A DNA stretch of 5,137 nucleotides from JAQGMO01 sp050954505 (lineage in GTDB: Bacteria; Pseudomonadota; Gammaproteobacteria; Burkholderiales; Burkholderiaceae_D): NCBI GenBank assembly GCA_050954505.1, contig JBPBPY010000326.1:1-5137 (forward strand). The letters run 5' to 3'. Numbering within the stretch: the first letter of the stretch is position 1; each line of letters opens with the position of its first letter. Made by a program: the position numbers and the translations under genes. The notes under the pieces were generated by a model that ran no database searches, had not been told where the DNA came from, and was given only the letters and a program-made list of their open reading frames with translations. Shown here in pieces: positions 1-5,137 of this stretch.

Positions 1-382
1 CATGTATCAGCACTGGGGTTTCGAGAAGATCGGCAAAAAGGAATATGAAGAATCGATTGGTGAAATGAAGCATGCCGACAAGCTCATCAACCGCATCCTG
101 ATGCTCGATGGCTTGCCCAACCTGCAGGCATTGCACAAGCTGATGATCGGTGAAAACACTGCCGAAATGCTGGCATGCGACCAGAAGCTGGAATACATTT
201 CGCAAGCCACGGTCAAGGAAGGCATCGCAGCCTGTGAAGCCGTGGGCGACTATGTATCGCGCGAAATCTTCCAATACATCCTCGACGATACCGAGGAACA
301 CATCGACTGGATCGAAACCCAGCTCGACCTGATCGACAAGGTCGGCATCCAGAACTACCTGCAAACCCAGATGCAAGCCTGA
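1..382 (+). CDS. bfr: Bacterioferritin, 5'-truncated by window edge
   Basis: Cytosolic iron-storage protein of the haem-containing ferritin family, normally a 24-subunit shell of about 157 residues per subunit. The visible 126 residues start at the Met matching residue 31 of E. coli Bfr, so about 30 N-terminal residues lie outside the window; the in-frame ATG at position 2 is internal, not the start. Using E. coli numbering (visible residue + 30), Glu51, the haem ligand Met52 and His54 are in the ESIGEMKHAD segment, Glu94 is in CDQKLEY, and His130 is in TEEHIDW. Glu127 is replaced by Thr (ACC at 290-292), so the usual ExxH of the second half of the diiron site reads TxxH. The C-terminus (GIQNYLQTQMQA) is typical and complete, with TGA at 380-382. 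The family call is very secure. Whether this subunit has full ferroxidase activity is open. Confidence 0.97.
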   Translation, partial: MYQHWGFEKIGKKEYEESIGEMKHADKLINRILMLDGLPNLQALHKLMIGENTAEMLACDQKLEYISQATVKEGIAACEAVGDYVSREIFQYILDDTEEHIDWIETQLDLIDKVGIQNYLQTQMQA

Positions 383-449
383 CGCAGGCCGTCGGCCGTC
401 GACCGTTGCAGGCGGCCGGCGCTGAATTACCGGCGCCAGACGAAAACAG

Positions 450-479
450 GGCATGGGCAGCGCAAAGCTTGCCCATGCC
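450..479. terminator. Probable bidirectional terminator between bfr and the dehydrogenase gene
   Basis: The 10-bp perfect inverted repeat GGCATGGGCA (450-459) pairs with TGCCCATGCC (470-479) around a 10-nt loop. On the plus strand it is followed by TTGCCCTTTTG; on the minus strand it is followed by CTGTTTTCG. It lies between two convergent genes, 67 bp past the bfr stop and 80 bp past the end of the minus-strand dehydrogenase gene, where a shared terminator is expected. The T-tracts are short and begin a few bases after the stem, so efficiency could be moderate. Confidence 0.7.
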
Positions 480-526
480 TTGCCCTTTTGTTCAGGTTTG
501 ATGGCTCAGGCCTTGCTGCCCGTACC

Positions 527-550
527 TGACCGGACAGCCCTGCCCGGTCA
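527..550. other. Small inverted repeat after the dehydrogenase stop codon
   Basis: TGACCGG (527-533) pairs with CCGGTCA (544-550) around a 10-nt loop, starting 9 bp beyond the minus-strand stop codon. There is no T-run on either side, so it is not a classical intrinsic terminator. It could stabilise the 3' end of the mRNA, or be chance in GC-rich DNA. Confidence 0.3.
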
Positions 551-558
551 AGCCGGCA

Positions 559-1902
559 TCATGGCGTCGCCGCACTCACGCGCCACACCGTGTTACCGAC
601 ATCGTCGGCAATCAGCAAGGCGCCGCTGCGGTCCATTGTCAAGCCAACCGGACGACCCTTGGCCTGTTCACCGACCAGGAACCCGGTTACCACATCGACC
701 GGCTGGCCGACAGGCTTGCCGTCCTTGAACGGTACGAACACCACTTTGTAGCCGCTCACCGGGCTGCGATCCCAACTGCCATGCTCACCGACAAAGGCGC
801 CTTCGCGCAGATTCGCAGGCATGCTGCTGGTCGAGTTGTTGAACACCAATCCCAATGGCGCCACATGCGAACCCAGTGCGTAATCCGGCACAATCGCCTT
901 GGCAACCAGGTCAGGACGTTGTGGCATGACCCGGGCGTCAAGGTGGTTGCCGTAGTAGCTGTATGGCCAGCCATAGAAGCCGCCATCGCGCACCGACGTC
1001 AGGTAGTCGGGTACCAGGTCGGGACCAATCTCGTCACGCTCGTTGACCACCACCCACATTGCCTTGCTTTGCGGTTCCCATTGCATGGAATTAGGATTGC
1101 GCAAACCGCTGGCAAAGATGCGCACTGCACCACTGGCGCGGTCGACTTCGAGGATGTTGGCGCGATTCATCTCGGCGGCCATGCCGTTTTCCGTGATGTT
1201 GCTGTTCGAGCCAACACCCACATACAGCTTGCTTCCATCGGCGCTGGCCAGCAGACTCTTGGTCCAGTGATGATTAATCGGGCCGCCCGGCAGGTCGATG
1301 ACTTTGGTGCCCTCGGCAGAAATCTTTGTGGCACCCTCGGTATACGAATAGCGCATCAGCGTATCGGCATTGGCGACGTAGAAATCATTGCCGACCAGTG
1401 CAATGCCGAATGGCGAATTCAGATTGTCGAGGAAAATCGTGCGCTGTTCCGGGCCACTGGCACTGGCTGGACGAACCAGCGTGATGCGGTTGCCGCCTTT
1501 GCCCTTGGAGCCGCCGTAGGCCTGAATCGGTCCCATGACCAGATCCTTGGGACGAAACACCGGCGCCTTGGGTCCATTTGCTTCGACGATCAGGATGTCG
1601 CCATTGGGCAGCGGATACACCACGCGCGGATGCATCAGGCCAGTGGCCAGGGCGGTGATCTTCAACGGTGCCGCCACCACGGGCGCTTCGCCCTGTCCCC
1701 AGCTACCGGCTGGCAACACCTTCATGGGCGGCAGCAGATAGTTTTTTGCGGCCGGCAGCATTGGTGCTGCGCCATATTGCGCTGCCTGCTGCGCCGGGTC
1801 GCCGCGGTCACAGGCGGTCATCGACAGTGCCGTCATGGCCAGTACCAGGCAGGTCAGTGCCGGACGGACAGTTTGGAGGGAAACATTCATTTTAGGTGGC
1901 AT
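559..1902 (-). CDS. PQQ-dependent sugar dehydrogenase (sorbosone dehydrogenase family), predicted lipoprotein
   Basis: Predicted membrane-anchored six-bladed beta-propeller oxidoreductase of the sorbosone/soluble glucose dehydrogenase superfamily. Such enzymes oxidise sugars or aldoses in the periplasm using PQQ; the substrate here is unknown. Residues are numbered from the ATG at 1902. A signal peptide (about 1-30) ends in a lipobox-like LSMTAC with Cys31 as the likely lipidated residue. The propeller follows: GLMHPRVVYPLPNGD (89-103), SPFGIAL (163-169), an NHHWTKSL histidine motif (210-217), GLRNP (266-270), RDGGFYGWPYSYYG (305-318), GEHGSWDRSP (372-381), GRPVGLTMDRSG (416-427) and DDVGNTVWRV (433-442). 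These resemble family signature regions, including a catalytic-type His and an Arg-Asn pair. This ATG overlaps the upstream stop as TGATG, so translation is probably coupled. GTG 1905 and ATG 1890 are alternative starts, and the Shine-Dalgarno signal is poor. At 447 residues it is full length. The family is secure; PQQ use is inferred. Confidence 0.9.
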   Translation of the reverse strand: MPPKMNVSLQTVRPALTCLVLAMTALSMTACDRGDPAQQAAQYGAAPMLPAAKNYLLPPMKVLPAGSWGQGEAPVVAAPLKITALATGLMHPRVVYPLPNGDILIVEANGPKAPVFRPKDLVMGPIQAYGGSKGKGGNRITLVRPASASGPEQRTIFLDNLNSPFGIALVGNDFYVANADTLMRYSYTEGATKISAEGTKVIDLPGGPINHHWTKSLLASADGSKLYVGVGSNSNITENGMAAEMNRANILEVDRASGAVRIFASGLRNPNSMQWEPQSKAMWVVVNERDEIGPDLVPDYLTSVRDGGFYGWPYSYYGNHLDARVMPQRPDLVAKAIVPDYALGSHVAPLGLVFNNSTSSMPANLREGAFVGEHGSWDRSPVSGYKVVFVPFKDGKPVGQPVDVVTGFLVGEQAKGRPVGLTMDRSGALLIADDVGNTVWRVSAATP

Positions 1903-2405
1903 CACAGTTTTTCACTTACCGTTGGGTTACGGACAATCGTCGCAGTCTGGACGCGGCGCATGAGTTCGGTACGCGGCCAGCCCAGCCACATGGCCACGAT
2001 CATCAGGATCACCACGATCGCGGAGAGCGTCAGGCCGGTTGGCATCACGGCGGTGTAGCCGTCGCGGCTGTGGACAAAGGCATTCAAGACCGATAACGCC
2101 AGCGCAGCAAGGCTGGCCAGGACATGCCAGCCGGCCCAGCGCAGTGCGCGCACATGCGGATGACTGATCCAGGTCACCAGGCCAGCCAGTGCTGCAAGGA
2201 CGGCGACGATGCAACCGGCGGCCAGCAGCCAGATCGAGAATGTCGCCCAGATGAACATGGCGCTGCGCCAGTAGGCCAGGTCGGTAAGCAATGCGCCAAC
2301 GAAGCACACCGCAGGAAACTGGACCAGCATGGCATACACTGGCTGGTTGGCCAGGCCCAGTCGCGGGTTCACACTGATAATCGAGTCGTGCGTCGCGCTA
2401 TGCAT
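1902..2405 (-). CDS. DUF2231-type four-helix membrane protein
   Basis: A 167-residue integral membrane protein resembling the DUF2231 family (PF09990), whose function is not established. Four hydrophobic segments can be seen at about 23-44, 50-78, 88-110 and 119-143. The family-like elements are the VQFPAVCFVGALLTDL helix, a small-residue-rich second helix (AAGCIVAVLAALAGL), and a third helix starting WAGWHVLASLAALALSVLNAF with His94. Further histidines (82, 84) lie in the loop before helix 3. The C-terminal tail of about 24 residues is polar. It is first in a two-gene operon, and its TGA overlaps the dehydrogenase ATG by one base, so the two products probably work together, for example the membrane protein receiving electrons from or anchoring the lipoprotein; that role is inference. 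The purine-rich GGGGGAG (2414-2408) sits only 2 nt before the ATG, closer than usual. No better start is visible. Confidence 0.8.
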   Translation of the reverse strand: MHSATHDSIISVNPRLGLANQPVYAMLVQFPAVCFVGALLTDLAYWRSAMFIWATFSIWLLAAGCIVAVLAALAGLVTWISHPHVRALRWAGWHVLASLAALALSVLNAFVHSRDGYTAVMPTGLTLSAIVVILMIVAMWLGWPRTELMRRVQTATIVRNPTVSEKL

Positions 2406-2652
2406 GGCTCCCCCGGAAATTTGCGTTGATGATTGTTTTCACTGATCGCCCATGGAAAATTGAAGGGAACATCCCCTGTCGATGCAAGATGCATCCATGG
2501 GTTCATCATGCTTGGTAAGCGCACGGAGGTCTGTGCGCGAGCGTACATACTTCAATTGACGCTGGTCAGCAGATGATGCAGGAAGTACGGCGGGGGGGCC
2601 AACATGTCGGCCGCTTGCGTGTCGGCAGCGCGTAGCGATTGGAGCGCCGGCG
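2406..2652. other. Upstream region of the DUF2231-dehydrogenase operon
   Basis: No protein-coding gene is supported here; the open frames are low-complexity or antisense. The region should contain the operon promoter, but I find no convincing sigma70 pair. The best is TTGCAT-N17-TTCAAT on the minus strand, which is weak. It holds three small symmetrical elements: GCGCAC/GTGCGC (2519-2538), GATGC/GCATC (2481-2495), and an NcoI-type CCCATGG (2449-2455) facing CCATGGG (2495-2501). A run of seven G lies at 2592-2598. Confidence 0.5.
2519..2538. other. 6-bp hairpin/dyad upstream of the operon
   Basis: GCGCAC (2519-2524) is exactly complementary to GTGCGC (2533-2538) across an 8-nt loop, about 115 bp upstream of the DUF2231 start. 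It could be an operator half-site pair or a leader hairpin. No T-run follows on either strand, so a terminator is unlikely. Confidence 0.3.
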
Positions 2653-2702
2653 AGCAAAGTTCCGGCGGGCGAGCCGAAATGTGAAAGGACATGCCAGAGG
2701 AC

Positions 2703-2738
2703 AGAAGCTGCGGAGGGTGCAGAGGGTGCAGAGGCTGC
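2703..2738. repeat. 9-bp tandem repeat, four units (copy A)
   Basis: Units in order are AGAAGCTGC, GGAGGGTGC, AGAGGGTGC and AGAGGCTGC, followed by AGGCGCC. The two middle units have lost the CTGCAG palindrome, so this run is more degenerate than its partner in copy B. Confidence 0.85.
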
Positions 2739-2810
2739 AGGCGCCAGCGGCTCGGCGACAAGCAAAGTTCCGGCGGGCGGACCGGGATGTGAAAGGATAT
2801 ACCAGAAGAC

Positions 2811-2855
2811 AGAAACTGCAGAAACTGCAGAAGCTGCAGAAGCTGCAGAGGCTGC
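2811..2855. repeat. 9-bp tandem repeat, five units (copy B)
   Basis: Units in order are AGAAACTGC, AGAAACTGC, AGAAGCTGC, AGAAGCTGC and AGAGGCTGC, followed by AGGCGCC. Neighbouring units are identical in pairs, as expected from recent slippage. Each junction forms a CTGCAG palindrome, and GCAG/CTGC arms can fold locally across 3-nt loops. Confidence 0.9.
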
Positions 2856-2867
2856 AGGCGCCCGCGC

Positions 2868-3479
2868 TCAGACCTTGGGCAGGCTATCCTTGAACGAAGG
2901 GCGTTCGGAAATCCGGGCGAACAGCCTGGCCAGGTTGGGATGGTCGCTGCGCCAGTCGATCTCGGGGAAACGAAACGACAGCCAGCCCAGCGTGCAGCCG
3001 ACGGCGATGTCAGCCAGCGTGAAATAATTGCCGGCACAGTAGGTCGTCTCGCCCAGGCCCGCTGCCATTGCCTTCAGACCGGAATCGACCTTGGCGCGCT
3101 GGCGCTTGAGCCACTGCGCGCTTTGCTGTTCCTCGGCACGCAGGGTGCGTTCCAGCCGCATCGAGACGGCCGCATCGGCCACGCCGTCTGCCAGGGCTTC
3201 CCAGCACTTGACGCTGGCGCGCTCCCGGCCCTGCTGCGGAATCAGCTTGCCCACCGGGGTCAGGGTATCGAGATATTCCACGATCACCCGCGAGTCGAAC
3301 ATGGCGCCGCCATCTTCCATCACCAGGCAAGGAACCTTGCCCAAGGGGTTGGACAATGGCACCGGCGAATTCCCTGCCCAGGGATCTTCCAGCACCAGGG
3401 CATAGTCGAGTTTTTTCTCGGCCATGACGACGCGCACCTTGCGGACATATGGGCTGGTGGTCGAGCCGATCAGTTTCAT
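2868..3479 (-). CDS. Glutathione S-transferase, YibF-like
   Basis: Cytosolic GST-fold protein of 203 residues, a usual length. The N-terminal thioredoxin-like domain (1-77) opens with MKLIGSTTSPYVRKVRVVMA, closely matching the start of E. coli YibF; the Ser/Thr cluster 6-9 supplies the likely glutathione-activating region. NPLGKVPCLV carries the conserved cis-proline Pro50, and FDSRVIVEYLD provides the Asp62-Ser63 gamma-glutamyl contact. The all-helical C-terminal domain (about 86-200) contains FTLADIAVGC (153-162) with the Thr154/Asp157 N-capping box. The true substrate of this subgroup is unknown; glutathione binding is inferred from the family. It is divergent from purB with its own promoter. 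The Shine-Dalgarno sequence is weak. The stop codon lies 5 bp from a tandem repeat array, with no clear terminator. GST fold is very secure; the YibF subgroup is likely. Confidence 0.94.
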   Translation of the reverse strand: MKLIGSTTSPYVRKVRVVMAEKKLDYALVLEDPWAGNSPVPLSNPLGKVPCLVMEDGGAMFDSRVIVEYLDTLTPVGKLIPQQGRERASVKCWEALADGVADAAVSMRLERTLRAEEQQSAQWLKRQRAKVDSGLKAMAAGLGETTYCAGNYFTLADIAVGCTLGWLSFRFPEIDWRSDHPNLARLFARISERPSFKDSLPKV

Positions 3480-3506
3480 AGAGTTTTTCAGAGGGGAATG
3501 CTGGCG

Positions 3507-3534
3507 ATTATATCATTCGAGAAAACAACATCAA
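3507..3534 (-). promoter_or_regulatory. Predicted sigma70-type promoter for gst
   Basis: On the minus strand, TTGATG (3534-3529; 4 of 6 matches to TTGACA), a 16-bp spacer and a perfect TATAAT (3512-3507) point toward gst. Transcription would start near 3500, giving a leader of about 20 nt. This is the best promoter match in the window. Confidence 0.72.
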
Positions 3535-3578
3535 CCGGCCTGAGCGCTGGGTTTACAGCGGCAAGGGCGCGGGCTTGC

Positions 3579-3606
3579 GGCCTGACGGGCCCTGGCCTGC
3601 CGGGCC
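3579..3606. repeat. 13-bp GC-rich direct repeat upstream of purB
   Basis: GGCCTGACGGGCC (3579-3591) and GGCCTGCCGGGCC (3594-3606) differ at one base and are offset by 15 bp. Each contains GGCC ends that can pair with one another (GGCC with GGCC). They sit just upstream of the purB -10, about where a -35 or activator site would be. This could be an operator pair or GC-rich simple sequence. Confidence 0.45.
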
Positions 3607-3617
3607 TGAGAAGCGGG

Positions 3618-3626
3618 TGGTAAAAT
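3618..3626 (+). promoter_or_regulatory. Extended -10 promoter candidate for purB
   Basis: TGG TAAAAT (3618-3626) matches an extended -10 element: TGn followed by a hexamer with 5 of 6 matches to TATAAT. No recognisable -35 lies at the expected distance, consistent with extended -10 use. Transcription would begin near 3633, leaving a leader of only about 25 nt. Confidence 0.55.
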
Positions 3627-3657
3627 TGCCCCTCGTTACATTCACCGTGCACCCATC

Positions 3658-5043
3658 ATGTCCTCTCCAACGCCTGCTTCCCTCTCCACCCTTTCTGCGC
3701 TTTCGCCGCTCGACGGCCGTTATGCTGCCAAGACCGTCAGCCTGCGGCCGATTCTTTCCGAAGCCGGCTTCATGCACCACCGCGTGAAGGTTGAAATTGC
3801 CTGGTTGCAGGCACTGTCGCTGGCCGGGTTTGCAGAGATCAAACCGTTTTCCAGCCAGGCCAACACGCTGCTCGACCGCATGGCGGCCGATTTCACCGAA
3901 GCCGATGCCCAGCGCATCAAGGAAATCGAAGCGGTCACCAACCATGATGTGAAAGCGGTGGAATACTGGCTCAAGGAACAGGTCAAGGATGTGCCGGAAC
4001 TGGTGGCAGCCTCGGAGTTCATCCATTTCGCCTGCACCTCGGAAGACATCAACAACACCTCGCACGGCATGATGCTCAAGGCGGCACGCGACGCCGTGCT
4101 GCTGCCATCGCTGGCGGCCCTTATCGAGCGCCTGACCTCGCTGGCCCATGAACATGCCGGCTTGCCGATGATGTCGCGCACCCATGGACAGCCAGCCAGC
4201 CCGACCACGCTGGGCAAGGAAATCGCCAATGTGGTGGCGCGCCTCAAACGTGCGTCCGAGCGCATTGCCGATGTGGTCATCCTTGGCAAGATGAATGGTG
4301 CGGTCGGCAATTACAATGCACATCTGTCAGCCTATCCCGACTTCGACTGGGCGCAGTTCTCAAAAGAGGTCATCGAACAGCGCCTGGGCCTGACCTTCAA
4401 TCCCTACACGATCCAGATCGAGCCGCATGACTACATGGCCGAACTGTTCGATGCCATTGCCCGCACCAATACCATCCTGCTGGACTTGAACCGCGATATC
4501 TGGGGCTATATTTCGCTCGGGTATTTCAAGCAGCGTACCAAGGCAGGGGAAATCGGTTCCTCGACCATGCCGCACAAGGTCAACCCGATCGACTTTGAAA
4601 ATTCCGAGGGCAACCTCGGCATGGCCAATGCCGTGCTCAAGCACATGGCTGAAAAACTGCCGGTCTCGCGCTGGCAGCGCGACCTGACCGATTCCACCGT
4701 GCTGCGTAATATCGGCGTTGGTTTCGGCTACACCCTGCTGGCCTACGACAGCTGCCTGCGCGGCCTCAACAAGCTGGAAGTCAACCCGCAGCGCCTGGCG
4801 CAAGACCTCGACGCTACCTGGGAAGTGCTGGCCGAACCGGTACAGACTGTCATGCGCCGCTATGGCATTGAAAATCCGTATGAGCAGTTGAAGGAACTCA
4901 CGCGTGGCAAAGGCATTACCAAAGAGGCCCTGCAGGTGTTCATCAACGGGCTGGCCATTCCGCAGGAAGCCAAGACGCTGATGCTGGCGATGACGCCGTC
5001 AAACTACATCGGCATTGCCGAGCAGCTGGCACGCGCGATCTGA
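3658..5043 (+). CDS. purB: Adenylosuccinate lyase
   Basis: Cytosolic homotetrameric enzyme of the fumarase/aspartase superfamily. It cleaves SAICAR to AICAR plus fumarate in de novo purine synthesis, and adenylosuccinate to AMP plus fumarate. The 461 residues are close to the 456 of E. coli PurB and align along the whole length. Landmarks: LSPLDGRY (15-22), TNHDVKAVEYWLKE (94-107), FACTSEDINN (124-133), SRTHGQPA (173-180) with the general acid His176, GKMNGAVGNYNAH (210-222), and the fumarate-lyase signature GSSTMPHKVNP (300-310) with the catalytic-loop serines 301/302. WQRDLTDSTVLRN (339-351) and the C-terminal MTPSNYIG (445-452) are also present. The ATG at 3658 is the only sensible start: it places the conserved LDGRY near the N-terminus and no in-frame start lies just upstream. 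No clear Shine-Dalgarno precedes it. It is divergent from gst. No truncation or unusual residue was seen. Confidence 0.98.
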   Translation: MSSPTPASLSTLSALSPLDGRYAAKTVSLRPILSEAGFMHHRVKVEIAWLQALSLAGFAEIKPFSSQANTLLDRMAADFTEADAQRIKEIEAVTNHDVKAVEYWLKEQVKDVPELVAASEFIHFACTSEDINNTSHGMMLKAARDAVLLPSLAALIERLTSLAHEHAGLPMMSRTHGQPASPTTLGKEIANVVARLKRASERIADVVILGKMNGAVGNYNAHLSAYPDFDWAQFSKEVIEQRLGLTFNPYTIQIEPHDYMAELFDAIARTNTILLDLNRDIWGYISLGYFKQRTKAGEIGSSTMPHKVNPIDFENSEGNLGMANAVLKHMAEKLPVSRWQRDLTDSTVLRNIGVGFGYTLLAYDSCLRGLNKLEVNPQRLAQDLDATWEVLAEPVQTVMRRYGIENPYEQLKELTRGKGITKEALQVFINGLAIPQEAKTLMLAMTPSNYIGIAEQLARAI

Positions 5044-5137
5044 TGCGGCCATCCGGTGCCGGCCTGGCGCTGCACCGAACTGTACTGCCATGCATGAAAT
5101 GGCAATGCCGGCGGCGCCAGCGCAATCGCACTGGCAC

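Larger units (their letters stand above)
2653..2862. repeat. Imperfect tandem duplication, two copies with internal 9-bp runs
   Basis: Copy A starts at 2653 and copy B at 2761, an offset of 108 bp. Both open with the identical 19-mer AGCAAAGTTCCGGCGGGCG. Over the first 59 positions (2653-2711 against 2761-2819) the copies align without gaps with 8 differences, and all 8 are transitions. Each copy then runs through 9-bp units of the AGAAGCTGC type and closes with AGGCGCC (2739-2745 and 2856-2862). Copy B has one more 9-bp unit than copy A. The array ends 5 bp before the gst stop codon on that gene's downstream side. No transposase, target-site duplication or conserved coding frame is visible. 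Its length changes are multiples of three, which explains the spurious long open frames through it. Function is unknown; replication slippage is a sufficient origin. Confidence 0.9.

Noticed and set aside
781..2058. 425-residue plus-strand open frame
   Set aside because: It is antisense to the dehydrogenase and the end of the DUF2231 gene; its His/Arg/Gln-rich composition is typical of a shadow frame in GC-rich DNA.
2578..2605. Possible third, decayed copy of the repeat (GAAGTACGGCGGGG resembles AAAGTTCCGGCGGGCG)
   Set aside because: The match is short, needs a gap, and lacks the 9-bp run and AGGCGCC end; GC-rich composition could explain it.
2439..2765. 108-residue minus-strand open frame across the intergenic region
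   Set aside because: It begins at a TTG inside the repeat, is Ala/Pro/Ser low complexity followed by sequence without any recognisable family, and has no ribosome site.
2703..2855. CRISPR array
   Set aside because: The units are contiguous 9-mers without unique spacers of constant size, and no cas genes are present.
2653..2862. Insertion sequence or MITE
   Set aside because: There are no terminal inverted repeats, target-site duplications or transposase; the structure is direct and tandem.
2552..3037. 161-residue minus-strand open frame with Leu-Gln-rich repeats
   Set aside because: It overlaps gst in another frame and its repetitive part is simply the translated 9-bp array; the array keeps all frames open because its length steps are multiples of three.
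3553..4323. 256-residue minus-strand open frame opposite purB
   Set aside because: It is antisense to the well-conserved purB coding sequence, with no family resemblance.
5086..5104. Terminator after purB (TGCCAT/ATGGCA with a 7-nt loop)
   Set aside because: The stem is only 6 bp, AT-containing, with no following T-run; the real terminator may lie beyond the window.

Overview
The window looks like ordinary chromosome from a betaproteobacterium of the order Burkholderiales, most likely an Oxalobacteraceae-type organism (the Massilia, Duganella, Janthinobacterium and Herbaspirillum group). This rests on protein similarity recalled from memory for Bfr, the YibF-like glutathione S-transferase and PurB, on the fairly GC-rich coding style, and on a gst gene lying next to purB, which I remember from this order. 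No taxonomic search was run.

Layout from left to right. (1) The 3' four-fifths of a bacterioferritin gene (bfr, +) enters from the left edge and ends at 382. (2) A hairpin with T-rich tracts on both sides (450-479) separates it from a convergent two-gene operon on the minus strand. That operon is transcribed from right to left: a four-helix DUF2231-type membrane protein (1902-2405), then a lipoprotein of the PQQ-dependent sugar/sorbosone dehydrogenase family (559-1902), joined by a TGATG stop/start overlap. (3) A 462-bp stretch without a gene (2406-2867) holds the operon leader with small hairpins and an imperfect tandem duplication. Each copy of the duplication carries a run of 9-bp units. 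(4) A YibF-like glutathione S-transferase (2868-3479, -) ends 5 bp from the repeat array. (5) purB, adenylosuccinate lyase (3658-5043, +), is divergent from gst. The 178-bp gap between them carries a good sigma70-like promoter for gst and an extended -10 for purB. (6) The last 94 bp are noncoding and show no convincing feature.

The genes do not form one pathway. bfr stores iron, the membrane protein plus lipoprotein pair is probably a periplasmic oxidation module, gst is a cytosolic thiol-transferase-type enzyme, and purB belongs to purine synthesis. I see no phage, insertion sequence, CRISPR array, tRNA or defence cassette. The most unusual element is the duplicated 9-bp repeat array at 2653-2862. 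Second are the Glu-to-Thr change at one ferroxidase position of Bfr and the tight coupling of the DUF2231 protein to the dehydrogenase.
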